Source: JAPUDQ01 sp049644865
Lineage (GTDB): Bacteria > Patescibacteriota > Saccharimonadia > Saccharimonadales > Saccharimonadaceae
DNA: 15,403 bases
Direction of reading: 5' to 3'
Assembly (NCBI GenBank): GCA_049644865.1
Contig: JBARSV010000040.1
Span: 1-15,403 of the forward strand
Shown: one piece after another, positions 7,028 to 13,042 of the stretch
How positions within the stretch are numbered: position 1 is the first letter of the stretch
Layout: every line of letters begins with the position of its first letter
The notes under the pieces: model-generated
The model's input: only the letters and a program-made list of their open reading frames with translations
Database searches by the model: none
What the model was told of the DNA's origin: nothing
Made by a program: the position numbers and the translations under genes

Positions 7028-7683
7028 AATGGAGAGAAGCTAGTTGTGCGATCATAATAGTCCATCCCCTCGCTTGCTTTGAGAACATGAATGACGCGGT
7101 ATGTGATAGGGAGGAGGATGATTTCGACACCAGTTTTGAATGCCCAGCCAACGGCAATGTATATCACCATATCCCAGCCGACAATAATGCCACCAAATGC
7201 GATGAAAGCGAATATCATGGTGTCAAACAATTCGCCGAATATCGATGACGCAATGAGCCGCTGCCAAAGTTTTTTACCTTTCGTTTTGATCTTTAATTTT
7301 GCCAGTATGTAGGAGTTAGTAAATTCACCGACAAGATACGCTATCAAACTTGCGGCGACAATACGCGGGAAAAATCCTAAGACCGCTTCATATGCTGCCT
7401 GATCTTGATACACAGCCGCCGGCGGTAAGTAGCGTACGATAGTGAATACCGCGACGCCAACCAGCATGATAATAAATCCCATCCAAATTGCACGTCGTGC
7501 ATGTTTATAGCCATATACTTCGGTCAGTACATCTCCCAAAATATATATCAGCGGGAACAGTAACGCACCACCATCGGTAATGATAGGCCCAAAAGCAACA
7601 ATCTTCGTCGCGGCGATGTTCGAAATGAGTAATATTGCCGCGAATAGTGCCAATATGATGTCGTAATATCTAAATCGTCGCAT
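7003..7683 (-). CDS. yhhQ: Queuosine precursor transporter (YhhQ/VUT/DUF165 family)
   Basis: This integral membrane protein of 226 residues imports preQ0, preQ1 or queuine in family members that have been tested. The hallmark is GDVLTEVYGYKHARRAIW at about residues 50-67, with a second conserved stretch GEFTNSYILAKLKIKTKG near 123-140 and SIFGELFDTMIF after it. About six hydrophobic segments are visible: roughly 9-30, 39-52, 67-86, 108-126, 157-175 and 180-205. Start choice: TATTAT on this strand (7695-7690) ends 6 bases before the ATG at 7683; a longer start at 7698 (MYYIAM) overlaps that box. The 3' end overlaps tgt by 25 bases in convergent orientation. The pairing with tgt supports a salvage role. 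Confidence 0.92.
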   Translation of the reverse strand: MRRFRYYDIILALFAAILLISNIAATKIVAFGPIITDGGALLFPLIYILGDVLTEVYGYKHARRAIWMGFIIMLVGVAVFTIVRYLPPAAVYQDQAAYEAVLGFFPRIVAASLIAYLVGEFTNSYILAKLKIKTKGKKLWQRLIASSIFGELFDTMIFAFIAFGGIIVGWDMVIYIAVGWAFKTGVEIILLPITYRVIHVLKASEGMDYYDRTTSFSPFQFRFSDK

Positions 7684-7688
7684 TGCTA

Positions 7689-7695
7689 TATAATA
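7689..7695. promoter_or_regulatory. Overlapping divergent -10 boxes (bidirectional leaderless promoter)
   Basis: Plus strand: TATAAT at 7689-7694, 8 bases before the ATG at 7703. Minus strand: TATTAT at 7695-7690, 6 bases before the ATG at 7683. The two hexamers share five base pairs, so polymerase binding in one direction should exclude the other. Neither gene has a Shine-Dalgarno sequence. Confidence 0.55.
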
Positions 7696-7702
7696 CATGA
7701 AT

Positions 7703-8039
7703 ATGATTAAAGAACGACCATTTGTGCTAATTGAGAGTCCTTTCGCGGGTGACGTGAAAGGCAACATCGCATACGCCCAAGCGGCAATTCTAGATTGCCT
7801 TCATCGTGGTGAAGCCCCGTTTGCAAGTCACTTATTCTACACGGACGTATTAGATGACAATAACCCTAAAGAACGTGAGATGGGCATTGAGGCGGGCCTT
7901 AGTATTGGAAGATTTGCTGCAAAAAACGGTGGTCTATTATGATCGTGGTATAAGTCGAGGCATGCAATATGGCATCGACAGGGCTAATGCCGAGGGCCGT
8001 GAGGTTGAATATCGGAGCTTATTTGGAAATGATGAATAG
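7703..8039 (+). pseudogene. Frameshifted DUF4406/DUF7768-like small protein gene
   Basis: The first reading frame runs from the ATG at 7703 to a TGA at 7940-7942 (79 codons) and carries ERPFVLIESPFAGDVKGN, ILDCLHRGEAPFASHLFY and IEAGLSIGRFAAK. The rest of the domain, TVVYYDRGISRGMQYGIDRA and EVEYRSLF, continues in the +1 frame to TAG at 8037-8039. The shift is at a run of six A (7921-7926); with five A the two halves join into a continuous protein of 111 residues that resembles the small nucleoside-2-deoxyribosyltransferase-like proteins common in phages and plasmids. The alternatives are a true null mutation, a sequencing or assembly error in the A run, or slippage that makes some full-length protein. 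It starts from the TATAAT box at 7689. Family call is from memory of the motif and is moderate; the frameshift itself is plain in the sequence. Confidence 0.75.
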
Positions 8040-8064
8040 CCTAGATACTCTCTGTAAATGAGAA

Positions 8065-8070
8065 TATACT
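8065..8070 (+). promoter_or_regulatory. -10 box of the GIY-YIG gene (leaderless)
   Basis: TATACT ends 6 bases before the ATG at 8077. There is no Shine-Dalgarno and no -35 match. It lies in the 37-base gap after the frameshifted gene. Confidence 0.6.
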
Positions 8071-8076
8071 ATAAAT

Positions 8077-8688
8077 ATGAGTCAGATAATCTATGTCTTA
8101 ACAAACGAAGCAATGCCGGGCTATGTCAAGATCGGCAAGACGACGACGCATCTTGAGCAGCGAATCCGTGACCTCAGCTCTTCGACGAGTGTGCCACTAC
8201 CATTTACGCCGTACTATGCATGCACGGTTGAGAACGCGACATTTGTGGAGCGACAGCTGCACGACGCTTTTGGTGATAACCGCGTGAACCCAAAGCGTGA
8301 ATTTTTCGCTATCGATCCAGAACGTGTCGTCGCGGCACTCAAGCTTGCACAGATCGAAGACATCACGCCGGGCCACGACATCGTGGACTCACCTGAGGAC
8401 CAGCGCGCGCTGAACGAAGCACGTGAGCGTCGTGGACGATTCAACTTTGATATGGTTGACATACCGCTGGGCTCCACATTGTACCTTAGTCGCGACGAAA
8501 CTATCACTGCACGAGTGATAGGGCGTACTGGCTCGGAGAGCATCGAGTTTAATGGGAAGCCCATGAGCCTATCTGCGGCTGCTCAACAAGCGCTGGGCTA
8601 CGGCAATGTCGTTGCCGGAACGGATTATTGGTCCTATGAAGGAGAAACATTGGACGAACGCCGCAGGCGTATGGCAGAGAGTGAATAA
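8077..8688 (+). CDS. T5orf172 GIY-YIG protein with RAMA/DUF4357-like C-terminal domain
   Basis: This 203-residue protein has two parts. Residues about 4-92 are a T5orf172-type GIY-YIG domain: IYVLTNEAMPGYVKIGK supplies the two beta strands, Arg29 and Arg31 lie in the following helix (LEQRIRDLS), and a later conserved acidic region has VERQLHDAF and REFF. Residues about 120-195 look like the RAMA/DUF4357 group, with LGSTLYLSRDETITARVI, then SIEFNGKPMSLSAAAQQAL and a final YWSYEGETLDERR. Such domains accompany restriction enzymes and adenine methylases and have been proposed to sense modified DNA. It begins a same-strand cluster with an EcoRI-family methyltransferase 17 bases downstream and a DUF262-HNH nuclease. 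It could be a nicking or restriction component, or a regulator reading methylation. Nuclease activity is unproven. Confidence 0.8.
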   Translation: MSQIIYVLTNEAMPGYVKIGKTTTHLEQRIRDLSSSTSVPLPFTPYYACTVENATFVERQLHDAFGDNRVNPKREFFAIDPERVVAALKLAQIEDITPGHDIVDSPEDQRALNEARERRGRFNFDMVDIPLGSTLYLSRDETITARVIGRTGSESIEFNGKPMSLSAAAQQALGYGNVVAGTDYWSYEGETLDERRRRMAESE

Positions 8689-8693
8689 GGGGT

Positions 8694-8699
8694 TATAAT
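8694..8699 (+). promoter_or_regulatory. -10 box of the methyltransferase gene (leaderless)
   Basis: TATAAT sits inside the 17-base gap between the GIY-YIG stop and the methyltransferase ATG at 8706, ending 6 bases before that ATG. The methyltransferase and the coupled nuclease can therefore be transcribed without the upstream gene. Confidence 0.6.
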
Positions 8700-8705
8700 A
8701 TCTCT

Positions 8706-9917
8706 ATGGCAAATAGCAATCTCACCAGCGCGAAGAAGGCAAAAAACGACGAGTTCTACACCCAGTATCCCGACATAGAGAAGGAAATTAGCGCGTACGT
8801 GATGTACGATCCCAATACGTTTCGCGACAAAGTTGTGTACTGCAACTGTGATGACCCGTTTGAGAGTAACTTTTTCAAATTTTTTGTACTAAACTTCAAG
8901 CGTCTGGGCCTGAAAAAACTCATTACCACTAGCTACAAACCATCGCCAGTTGCCAATACACAACTTGGACTATTTGGTGACGATCTAACTGTAATGCCAG
9001 ACAAAGGCCGCCCCAAAGTCACGGCAAATAAATTTATCATCACTGAGGTTGGCGATTACGACGATGACGGGCAGTTTAATCTAGAGGATGTTGCGAGACA
9101 ACTGAAAGAAAACAAGCATAATGAATGGACGCCACTTGAAGGCGACGGCGATTTCCGTAGCGATGAGTGCGTTGAGTTACTCAAACAATCCGACATCGTC
9201 GTGACAAACCCACCCTTTAGCTTGTTTCGGGAGTACGTCGCACAACTCATGGAATACAATAAAAAATTCTCAATTATCGGTAATATGAACGCGATTACTT
9301 ATAAAGAGATTTTTCCACTTATCAAAGAAAATAAAGTCTGGCTTGGTAAGGGTTTCAAAAGAAGTTGCGCGCATTTCTTTAGCCCGTTCAAAAGCGACAG
9401 TAAGTGGTTAGAGGAAGAGCAATTCATGAAACTTGGTATTGTAATCCCCGAAGGATTATATATTACAAGAGTTGCGGGAATACATTGGTTCACAAATATT
9501 GATCATGGTCGCCGTCACCAGCCACTTCAGCTTATGACGATGGCGGACAATATTAAGTACAATAAAAAGATGCGCGGTAAAACTCAATATGACAAATACG
9601 AGAATTATGATGCTATTGAGGTACCCTTTACTGATGCGATTCCGAGCGACTATGAAGGGGTAATGGGTGTGCCAATTAGCTTCCTGGACAAGTATAATCC
9701 TGAGCAATTTGAAATTGTAGGTCACCCTCAATCCGGTATACTTCCTGACGGATGGAATGGTGTAACACAGGAATTCGTAGATTCATATTATGCGCAAGGT
9801 AATAAAGGCGCGATTCGACAAGGGTGGATCAATCCTGTATATGTAGATAATTCAGGTAAGGCCGTTGTACCATATCAACGGATTCTAATAAGATTTAGGA
9901 AGGTGCCAGTAGTATGA
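8706..9917 (+). CDS. EcoRI-family adenine-specific DNA methyltransferase
   Basis: This predicted N6-adenine DNA methyltransferase has 403 residues. The N-terminus (LTSAKKAKNDEFYTQYPDIE), the CNCDDPFESNF stretch at 46-56 and the catalytic motif IV NPPF at 168-171 (TNPPFSLFREYVAQL) match the EcoRI methylase family. The C-terminal part, including the GIHWFTNIDHGRRHQPLQL region and a final RILIRFRKV, also fits. The family name does not prove a GAATTC target: GAATTC occurs 4 times in the 15.4-kb window, about the number expected by chance, so no avoidance is visible. Translation is coupled to the next gene by a 4-base ATGA overlap. It has its own leaderless promoter. In context it is the protective arm of a restriction-modification system. 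Confidence 0.92.
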   Translation: MANSNLTSAKKAKNDEFYTQYPDIEKEISAYVMYDPNTFRDKVVYCNCDDPFESNFFKFFVLNFKRLGLKKLITTSYKPSPVANTQLGLFGDDLTVMPDKGRPKVTANKFIITEVGDYDDDGQFNLEDVARQLKENKHNEWTPLEGDGDFRSDECVELLKQSDIVVTNPPFSLFREYVAQLMEYNKKFSIIGNMNAITYKEIFPLIKENKVWLGKGFKRSCAHFFSPFKSDSKWLEEEQFMKLGIVIPEGLYITRVAGIHWFTNIDHGRRHQPLQLMTMADNIKYNKKMRGKTQYDKYENYDAIEVPFTDAIPSDYEGVMGVPISFLDKYNPEQFEIVGHPQSGILPDGWNGVTQEFVDSYYAQGNKGAIRQGWINPVYVDNSGKAVVPYQRILIRFRKVPVV

Positions 9918-11110
9918 AAACAACACTTTGGGTAAACCGGAATGATTCTGATGTGGCTGACGGCATCACGGTCGCGGACATAATCGAAGGGTTTGAGTAT
10001 AATGAGCTAGACGAAAAAGGATTGTATGGGCTTGATGGCAAACTGACCATCCAACCAGAGTATCAGCGGCGGTACATATACGGCGATGGCAGAAGAGATG
10101 TCGCGGTGATCGACAGTATCATGAAAGGCTATCCGATCGGCCTATTGTATTTCAATAAGGCGGAGAGCGGCGACTATGAGGTGCTCGACGGCCAGCAACG
10201 CATCACCAGTATTGGTCGCTATGTGCGCGGACTTTTTGCCACACCAGATGCAAACGGTAATCAACAGTATTTTAGTGGTCTTGCGCCTGAGATGCAGCAG
10301 CGCATTATGGACACACCGCTACTTGTGTACATATGCGAAGGTGAAGAACCGGAGATCAAAGATTGGTTCAAGACCATTAACACGCAAGGTGTTGAGCTAA
10401 ACAATCAAGAAATCATGAACGCCGTCTTCAGTGGTCCATTTGTCACGCTGGCGCGCGAAGAGTTTAGCAACCCGAGTAACAGTAACGTCCAAAAATGGAG
10501 CTCATATGTGTCTGGTGATATCCGCCGCCAAGAATATCTGGAACGCGCACTACAATGGCTGACGCGCAGCAAAGAAGTCGATAGTTACATGAGCCAGCAC
10601 CGGCGCGATGACAACATCGACGAACTGCGTGGGCATTTCAACCAAGTCATTGATTGGGCGGACGGCGTGTTTAGCGACGTCAAAAATGAGATGAAAGGTC
10701 TCGAGTGGGGCAGGCTATACGACACATACCATGAGCAAACCTACGATCCAGAGCAAGTTGCAGCCCTGGTGAGTAAACTTTATGCCGATGGTGCGGTGCG
10801 TCGACGAAGCGGGATATTTGAATACATTCTCGGCGGCGAAAAAGACAAAAGCTTACTCGAGATACGCATATTTGAACCACGTGATGCCGCTGCGGCCTAT
10901 GAGCGTCAGACTATCGCCGCTAGTGCGAGCGGTAAATCGAACTGCTCGTACTGTGCGATGTCTGACAACCCCGATCAGCAGTCAAAGATATGGGAACAGC
11001 GCGACATGGACGCCGACCACGTCACCGCCTGGAGCCGCGGTGGCGCAACTACCCCCGAAAACTGCGAAATGCTCTGCAAATCCCACAACCGCGCTAAAGG
11101 GAATAGATAA
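9914..11110 (+). CDS. DUF262 (GmrS/ParB-like) - HNH endonuclease fusion
   Basis: The 398-residue protein has an N-terminal DUF262 domain, with IQPEYQRRYIY (46-56), IDSIMKGYPIGLLYF, the ParB-like motif DGQQRITS (92-99) and INTQGVELNNQEIMNAV. A C-terminal HNH nuclease domain follows at about 344-398: CSYC (344-347), DADHV with His369, NCEMLC, and HNRAKG near the end. In the GmrSD/BrxU-type enzymes DUF262 binds and hydrolyses nucleotide and controls DNA cleavage by an HNH domain. The ATG overlaps the methyltransferase stop (ATGA), with AGGAAGG at 9898-9904 as ribosome binding site, so nuclease synthesis follows methylase synthesis. It is most likely the restriction subunit paired with the methyltransferase. 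Whether it cuts unmodified or modified DNA cannot be told. It ends 5 bases before a convergent gene. Confidence 0.9.
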   Translation: MKTTLWVNRNDSDVADGITVADIIEGFEYNELDEKGLYGLDGKLTIQPEYQRRYIYGDGRRDVAVIDSIMKGYPIGLLYFNKAESGDYEVLDGQQRITSIGRYVRGLFATPDANGNQQYFSGLAPEMQQRIMDTPLLVYICEGEEPEIKDWFKTINTQGVELNNQEIMNAVFSGPFVTLAREEFSNPSNSNVQKWSSYVSGDIRRQEYLERALQWLTRSKEVDSYMSQHRRDDNIDELRGHFNQVIDWADGVFSDVKNEMKGLEWGRLYDTYHEQTYDPEQVAALVSKLYADGAVRRRSGIFEYILGGEKDKSLLEIRIFEPRDAAAAYERQTIAASASGKSNCSYCAMSDNPDQQSKIWEQRDMDADHVTAWSRGGATTPENCEMLCKSHNRAKGNR

Positions 11111-11115
11111 CGCTG

Positions 11116-11859
11116 CTAGTTATATATCCACGTTGCTGTCAAAAGCGGATCAACGTTTTGGAATTCCCAGCCGTAACATTGTTGGCGTGCAAGCATTATT
11201 GCTGTATCACCGCCAGCTGTTAAATTGGGCGCGGGAAGCCCCGGGATTGGCACAATCTTACATTCAAGTATAGTCGCAATATTCGTGAAGTGCAGCGGAA
11301 ACACCAACGTAGCACCGAGAAGGACGCTAGCAATTGGAGCAAACGACATAAGCGGCAGATAAGACTCCAGATGAAACTGTTTCGGGCTCCCTGCGACTGG
11401 CGATAATTTTTGGCTAAGATGGATGCGAAGTACCTGTATACCAGCTGGTATATCGATGTCAGCGATCTTAAATTGCTTCGCGAAATCTATCAGCTGTTGC
11501 TGTCGCGGCTTTGTGGAGTCGAGCACGAGACCGGCACGCGGTAAGATTGGCTCAACAATCATGCTGTTTGCTTTGACAATGCGCTTGAACTCAACAACAT
11601 TTTTGAATGTCGCCTTGTCGCCGGAAATAACCCGCACTGTCGCACTTGCACCGTTTTCGATGTCCGCGCGAATTGCCAATCGGTATTGCTTTGGCGCACC
11701 GGACGTATTATTGACCCTGGCTGTAATGGTGCTATTAGCGACGTCAAAAGCGTCTGCGACAAACGCCAGGTGTGGCGCGACTGATTCGACATCTATGTTT
11801 ACAGATTGTTCGTGCAGTTCTAGGTCAAGAGTGATTGGGATGTTTTCTTGTTTTTTCAT
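11116..11859 (-). CDS. Protein of unknown function, beta-rich
   Basis: The gene encodes 247 residues and I do not recognise the family. There is no signal peptide at the N-terminus. Residues 1-110 alternate short hydrophobic and polar stretches, as in beta-sandwich proteins (for example ITLDLELHEQSVNIDVESV and STITARVNNTSG). A possible helix lies at about 118-132, and a more hydrophobic stretch at about 168-190 (LPLMSFAPIASVLLGATLVF) could be a buried core or a weak membrane segment. The C-terminus ends WEFQNVDPLLTATWIYN. The ATG is 7 bases after the stop of the upstream minus-strand gene, with GGTAGGGA (overlapping that stop) as a likely ribosome binding site, so the two form an operon. It is convergent with the DUF262-HNH gene. 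A defence-related role is possible only by location. Confidence 0.7.
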   Translation of the reverse strand: MKKQENIPITLDLELHEQSVNIDVESVAPHLAFVADAFDVANSTITARVNNTSGAPKQYRLAIRADIENGASATVRVISGDKATFKNVVEFKRIVKANSMIVEPILPRAGLVLDSTKPRQQQLIDFAKQFKIADIDIPAGIQVLRIHLSQKLSPVAGSPKQFHLESYLPLMSFAPIASVLLGATLVFPLHFTNIATILECKIVPIPGLPAPNLTAGGDTAIMLARQQCYGWEFQNVDPLLTATWIYN

Positions 11860-11866
11860 GGTGTCC

Positions 11867-12070
11867 CTACCTACCTTGCCTGTTATACGGACTTTGATTG
11901 GCTGGTTTGAGGCTTACGCCGAGCTTTGAGGCTTGGCCCTTGACTGAACTGAGCGTTCGGCCCATCTTTAAGCCGATAATTCGTGTTGGAGTGTTTTGTT
12001 TTGCTAGTGATTTGAGCTGGTTGTTCTGGCTTTGAGACCAGGCTTTCCTGCCATTTTTTGGCTGTGCCAT
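11867..12070 (-). CDS. Small SANT/Myb-like helix-turn-helix protein
   Basis: The 67-residue basic protein resembles a widespread family of short bacterial proteins with a SANT/Myb- or GcrA-like helix-turn-helix. It shows KAWSQSQNNQLKSLAKQ (first helix with the Trp), TPTRIIGLKMGRTLSSVKGQ (turn and recognition helix) and a conserved tail ending SLKPANQSPYNRQ. It is probably a DNA-binding accessory protein. Start choice: the ATG at 12070 has GGGAG at 12082-12078 on this strand, 7 bases upstream, and similarity begins just after it; upstream in-frame extension to 12238 runs through non-coding hairpins and is rejected. It is followed after 7 bases by the 247-residue gene. A weak -10 candidate TACAAT is at 12098-12093. 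Confidence 0.8.
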   Translation of the reverse strand: MAQPKNGRKAWSQSQNNQLKSLAKQNTPTRIIGLKMGRTLSSVKGQASKLGVSLKPANQSPYNRQGR

Positions 12071-12161
12071 AGTTATACTCCCATAGCTGGTTATTGTAGT
12101 AAGATTATTACGCCGCCATTTCCCTCCGATTGCGACTGATTGATGTTGTTTGTGATGGATG

Positions 12162-12196
12162 ACGTTTTTGTGTTCTCGCAGAGGACACAAAGGCGT
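12162..12196 (+). ncRNA. Long hairpin 1, candidate structured RNA
   Basis: Bases 12162-12177 pair with 12181-12196 to give a 16-bp stem with loop GCA. There are three G-U wobbles and no mismatches on the plus-strand RNA. On the minus-strand RNA the wobbles become A-C mismatches, so the plus strand is the likely transcribed strand. It is not followed by a T run, so it is not a standard terminator, and no plus-strand gene ends just upstream. A small RNA or a regulatory leader is possible. Confidence 0.4.
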
Positions 12197-12202
12197 GTTT
12201 GT

Positions 12203-12254
12203 TACGAACCACCCTTGCACTCCGATTGCCGGGCCCACCCGTGCAATGTTCGTA
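12203..12254 (+). ncRNA. Hairpin 2, with two alternative inner pairings
   Basis: The outer stem is TACGAAC (12203-12209) with GTTCGTA (12248-12254). The inner pairing can be TTGCAC (12215-12220) with GTGCAA (12241-12246), or ATTGC-CGGG (12225-12233) with CCCG-T-GCAAT (12238-12247). The two inner forms exclude each other, as in a switch, though this may be chance. It starts 6 bases after hairpin 1. Confidence 0.35.
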
Positions 12255-12343
12255 TGAATTCATAATACAGCATATTTTAATCAATTTCAAGCGACCCGTC
12301 GACTTTTTCAACAGGATTTATTGCAGAAAAGGGATGGTAGCTA

Positions 12344-12349
12344 TATAAT
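12344..12349 (+). promoter_or_regulatory. -10 box of the S24 repressor gene (leaderless)
   Basis: TATAAT ends 7 bases before the ATG at 12357. A weak -35 candidate TTGCAG lies at 12321-12326 with a 17-base spacer. This fixes the start at 12357 rather than the in-frame TTG at 12321, which falls inside the promoter. Confidence 0.6.
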
Positions 12350-12356
12350 AGGGGTA

Positions 12357-13007
12357 ATGAACGATGTCCAAGAGGATATTTTGACACTAGCTCGAGAAGT
12401 AGATCTTTCACGAGTACCATTAAGAAAGGTTGCCGAGATTATTGGACGGCCAGCGATGAGCCCTGGTGTGGTTCAGTATCATATATCACAGTTGGAGTCG
12501 AAGAAGCTGTTATATATTGATCGTAAAAAGAAAATTCAGCGCCTCGGATCGGCCATACAAGATGATAAGGTGTATCGTATCCCAATTGTTGGTGCGGCCA
12601 GCTGTGGCCCTGCGCTGATGTATGCAGATGAACGGGCCGAAGGCTATATTAACGTGTCAAAGAGTCTCCTTAGAGCTAGACAAGAAGATCTTGTGGCTAT
12701 ACGCGCAGAGGGCGACTCGATGAATCGTGCAGTCGTGCCAAATCCAAATGGGAAAAAAGCTCCGATTTATGATGGCGATTATGTGATTATTGATACAAGC
12801 GTAAGAGACCTTGGCTCGAACGTTGATGGATATGTCTTGACTATTATTGGGGGGTTAGCAAATATCAAGAAGTTAATGGTTCGTGATTACGATATTGCAC
12901 TTATGTCCGAGTCAAGCAAGCCCGAATTGCATCCACCCATAATAATCGGGCCCAATGACGACGCATTTATTAACGGCCGAGTTGTGATGGTTTGCGAGCG
13001 TGCATAG
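12357..13007 (+). CDS. LexA/UmuD-like self-cleaving repressor (S24 peptidase family)
   Basis: The gene encodes 216 residues. Residues 1-62 form a winged-helix-like DNA-binding region (ILTLAREVDLSRVPLRKVAE and a helix with SPGVVQYHISQLESKK). The C-terminal part is an S24 peptidase: a predicted cleavage site Cys83-Gly84 (VGAASCGPAL), the nucleophile Ser121 in AEGDSMN, and the general base Lys171 in LANIKKL. Cys-Gly is the cleavage bond of UmuD, while LexA and lambda CI use Ala-Gly. The protein should repress its targets until RecA-type DNA-damage signalling triggers self-cleavage. It has a leaderless promoter and is followed after 35 bases by a BRO-type gene that it may control. It could be a chromosomal SOS regulator or a phage-derived repressor; the length fits both. 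Confidence 0.85.
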   Translation: MNDVQEDILTLAREVDLSRVPLRKVAEIIGRPAMSPGVVQYHISQLESKKLLYIDRKKKIQRLGSAIQDDKVYRIPIVGAASCGPALMYADERAEGYINVSKSLLRARQEDLVAIRAEGDSMNRAVVPNPNGKKAPIYDGDYVIIDTSVRDLGSNVDGYVLTIIGGLANIKKLMVRDYDIALMSESSKPELHPPIIIGPNDDAFINGRVVMVCERA

Positions 13008-13042
13008 CAGTGTTGATGGTGTGGAGCTTAAAAGGAGAGATT

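Larger units (their letters stand above)
12071..12356. other. 286-base intergenic region with two hairpins and a 12-bp palindrome
   Basis: No convincing gene lies between the SANT-like gene (minus) and the S24 repressor (plus). The stretch holds the minus-strand leader of the former, a direct repeat CTCCGATTGC at 12124-12133 and 12220-12229, two adjacent strong hairpins, a TATGAATTCATA palindrome (12253-12264) and the plus-strand promoter of the repressor. Confidence 0.7.

Noticed and set aside
11867..12070. Toxin-antitoxin pair formed by the SANT-like protein and the 247-residue protein.
   Set aside because: The second protein is larger than usual toxins and shows no toxin fold or motif; only the spacing resembles such a module.
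12071..12238. N-terminal extension of the SANT-like protein up to 12238.
   Set aside because: The extension crosses both hairpins, has no family similarity, and a good ribosome binding site lies just before the ATG at 12070.
12203..12254. A tRNA or tRNA-like gene (GTTCGTA resembles a T loop).
   Set aside because: No acceptor stem, D arm or anticodon arm can be drawn around it on either strand.
4209..12262. Avoidance of GAATTC as evidence that the methyltransferase recognises the EcoRI site.
   Set aside because: I find four GAATTC sites (near 4210, 9771, 11160 and 12257), close to the roughly 3.8 expected in 15.4 kb, so there is no depletion to interpret.
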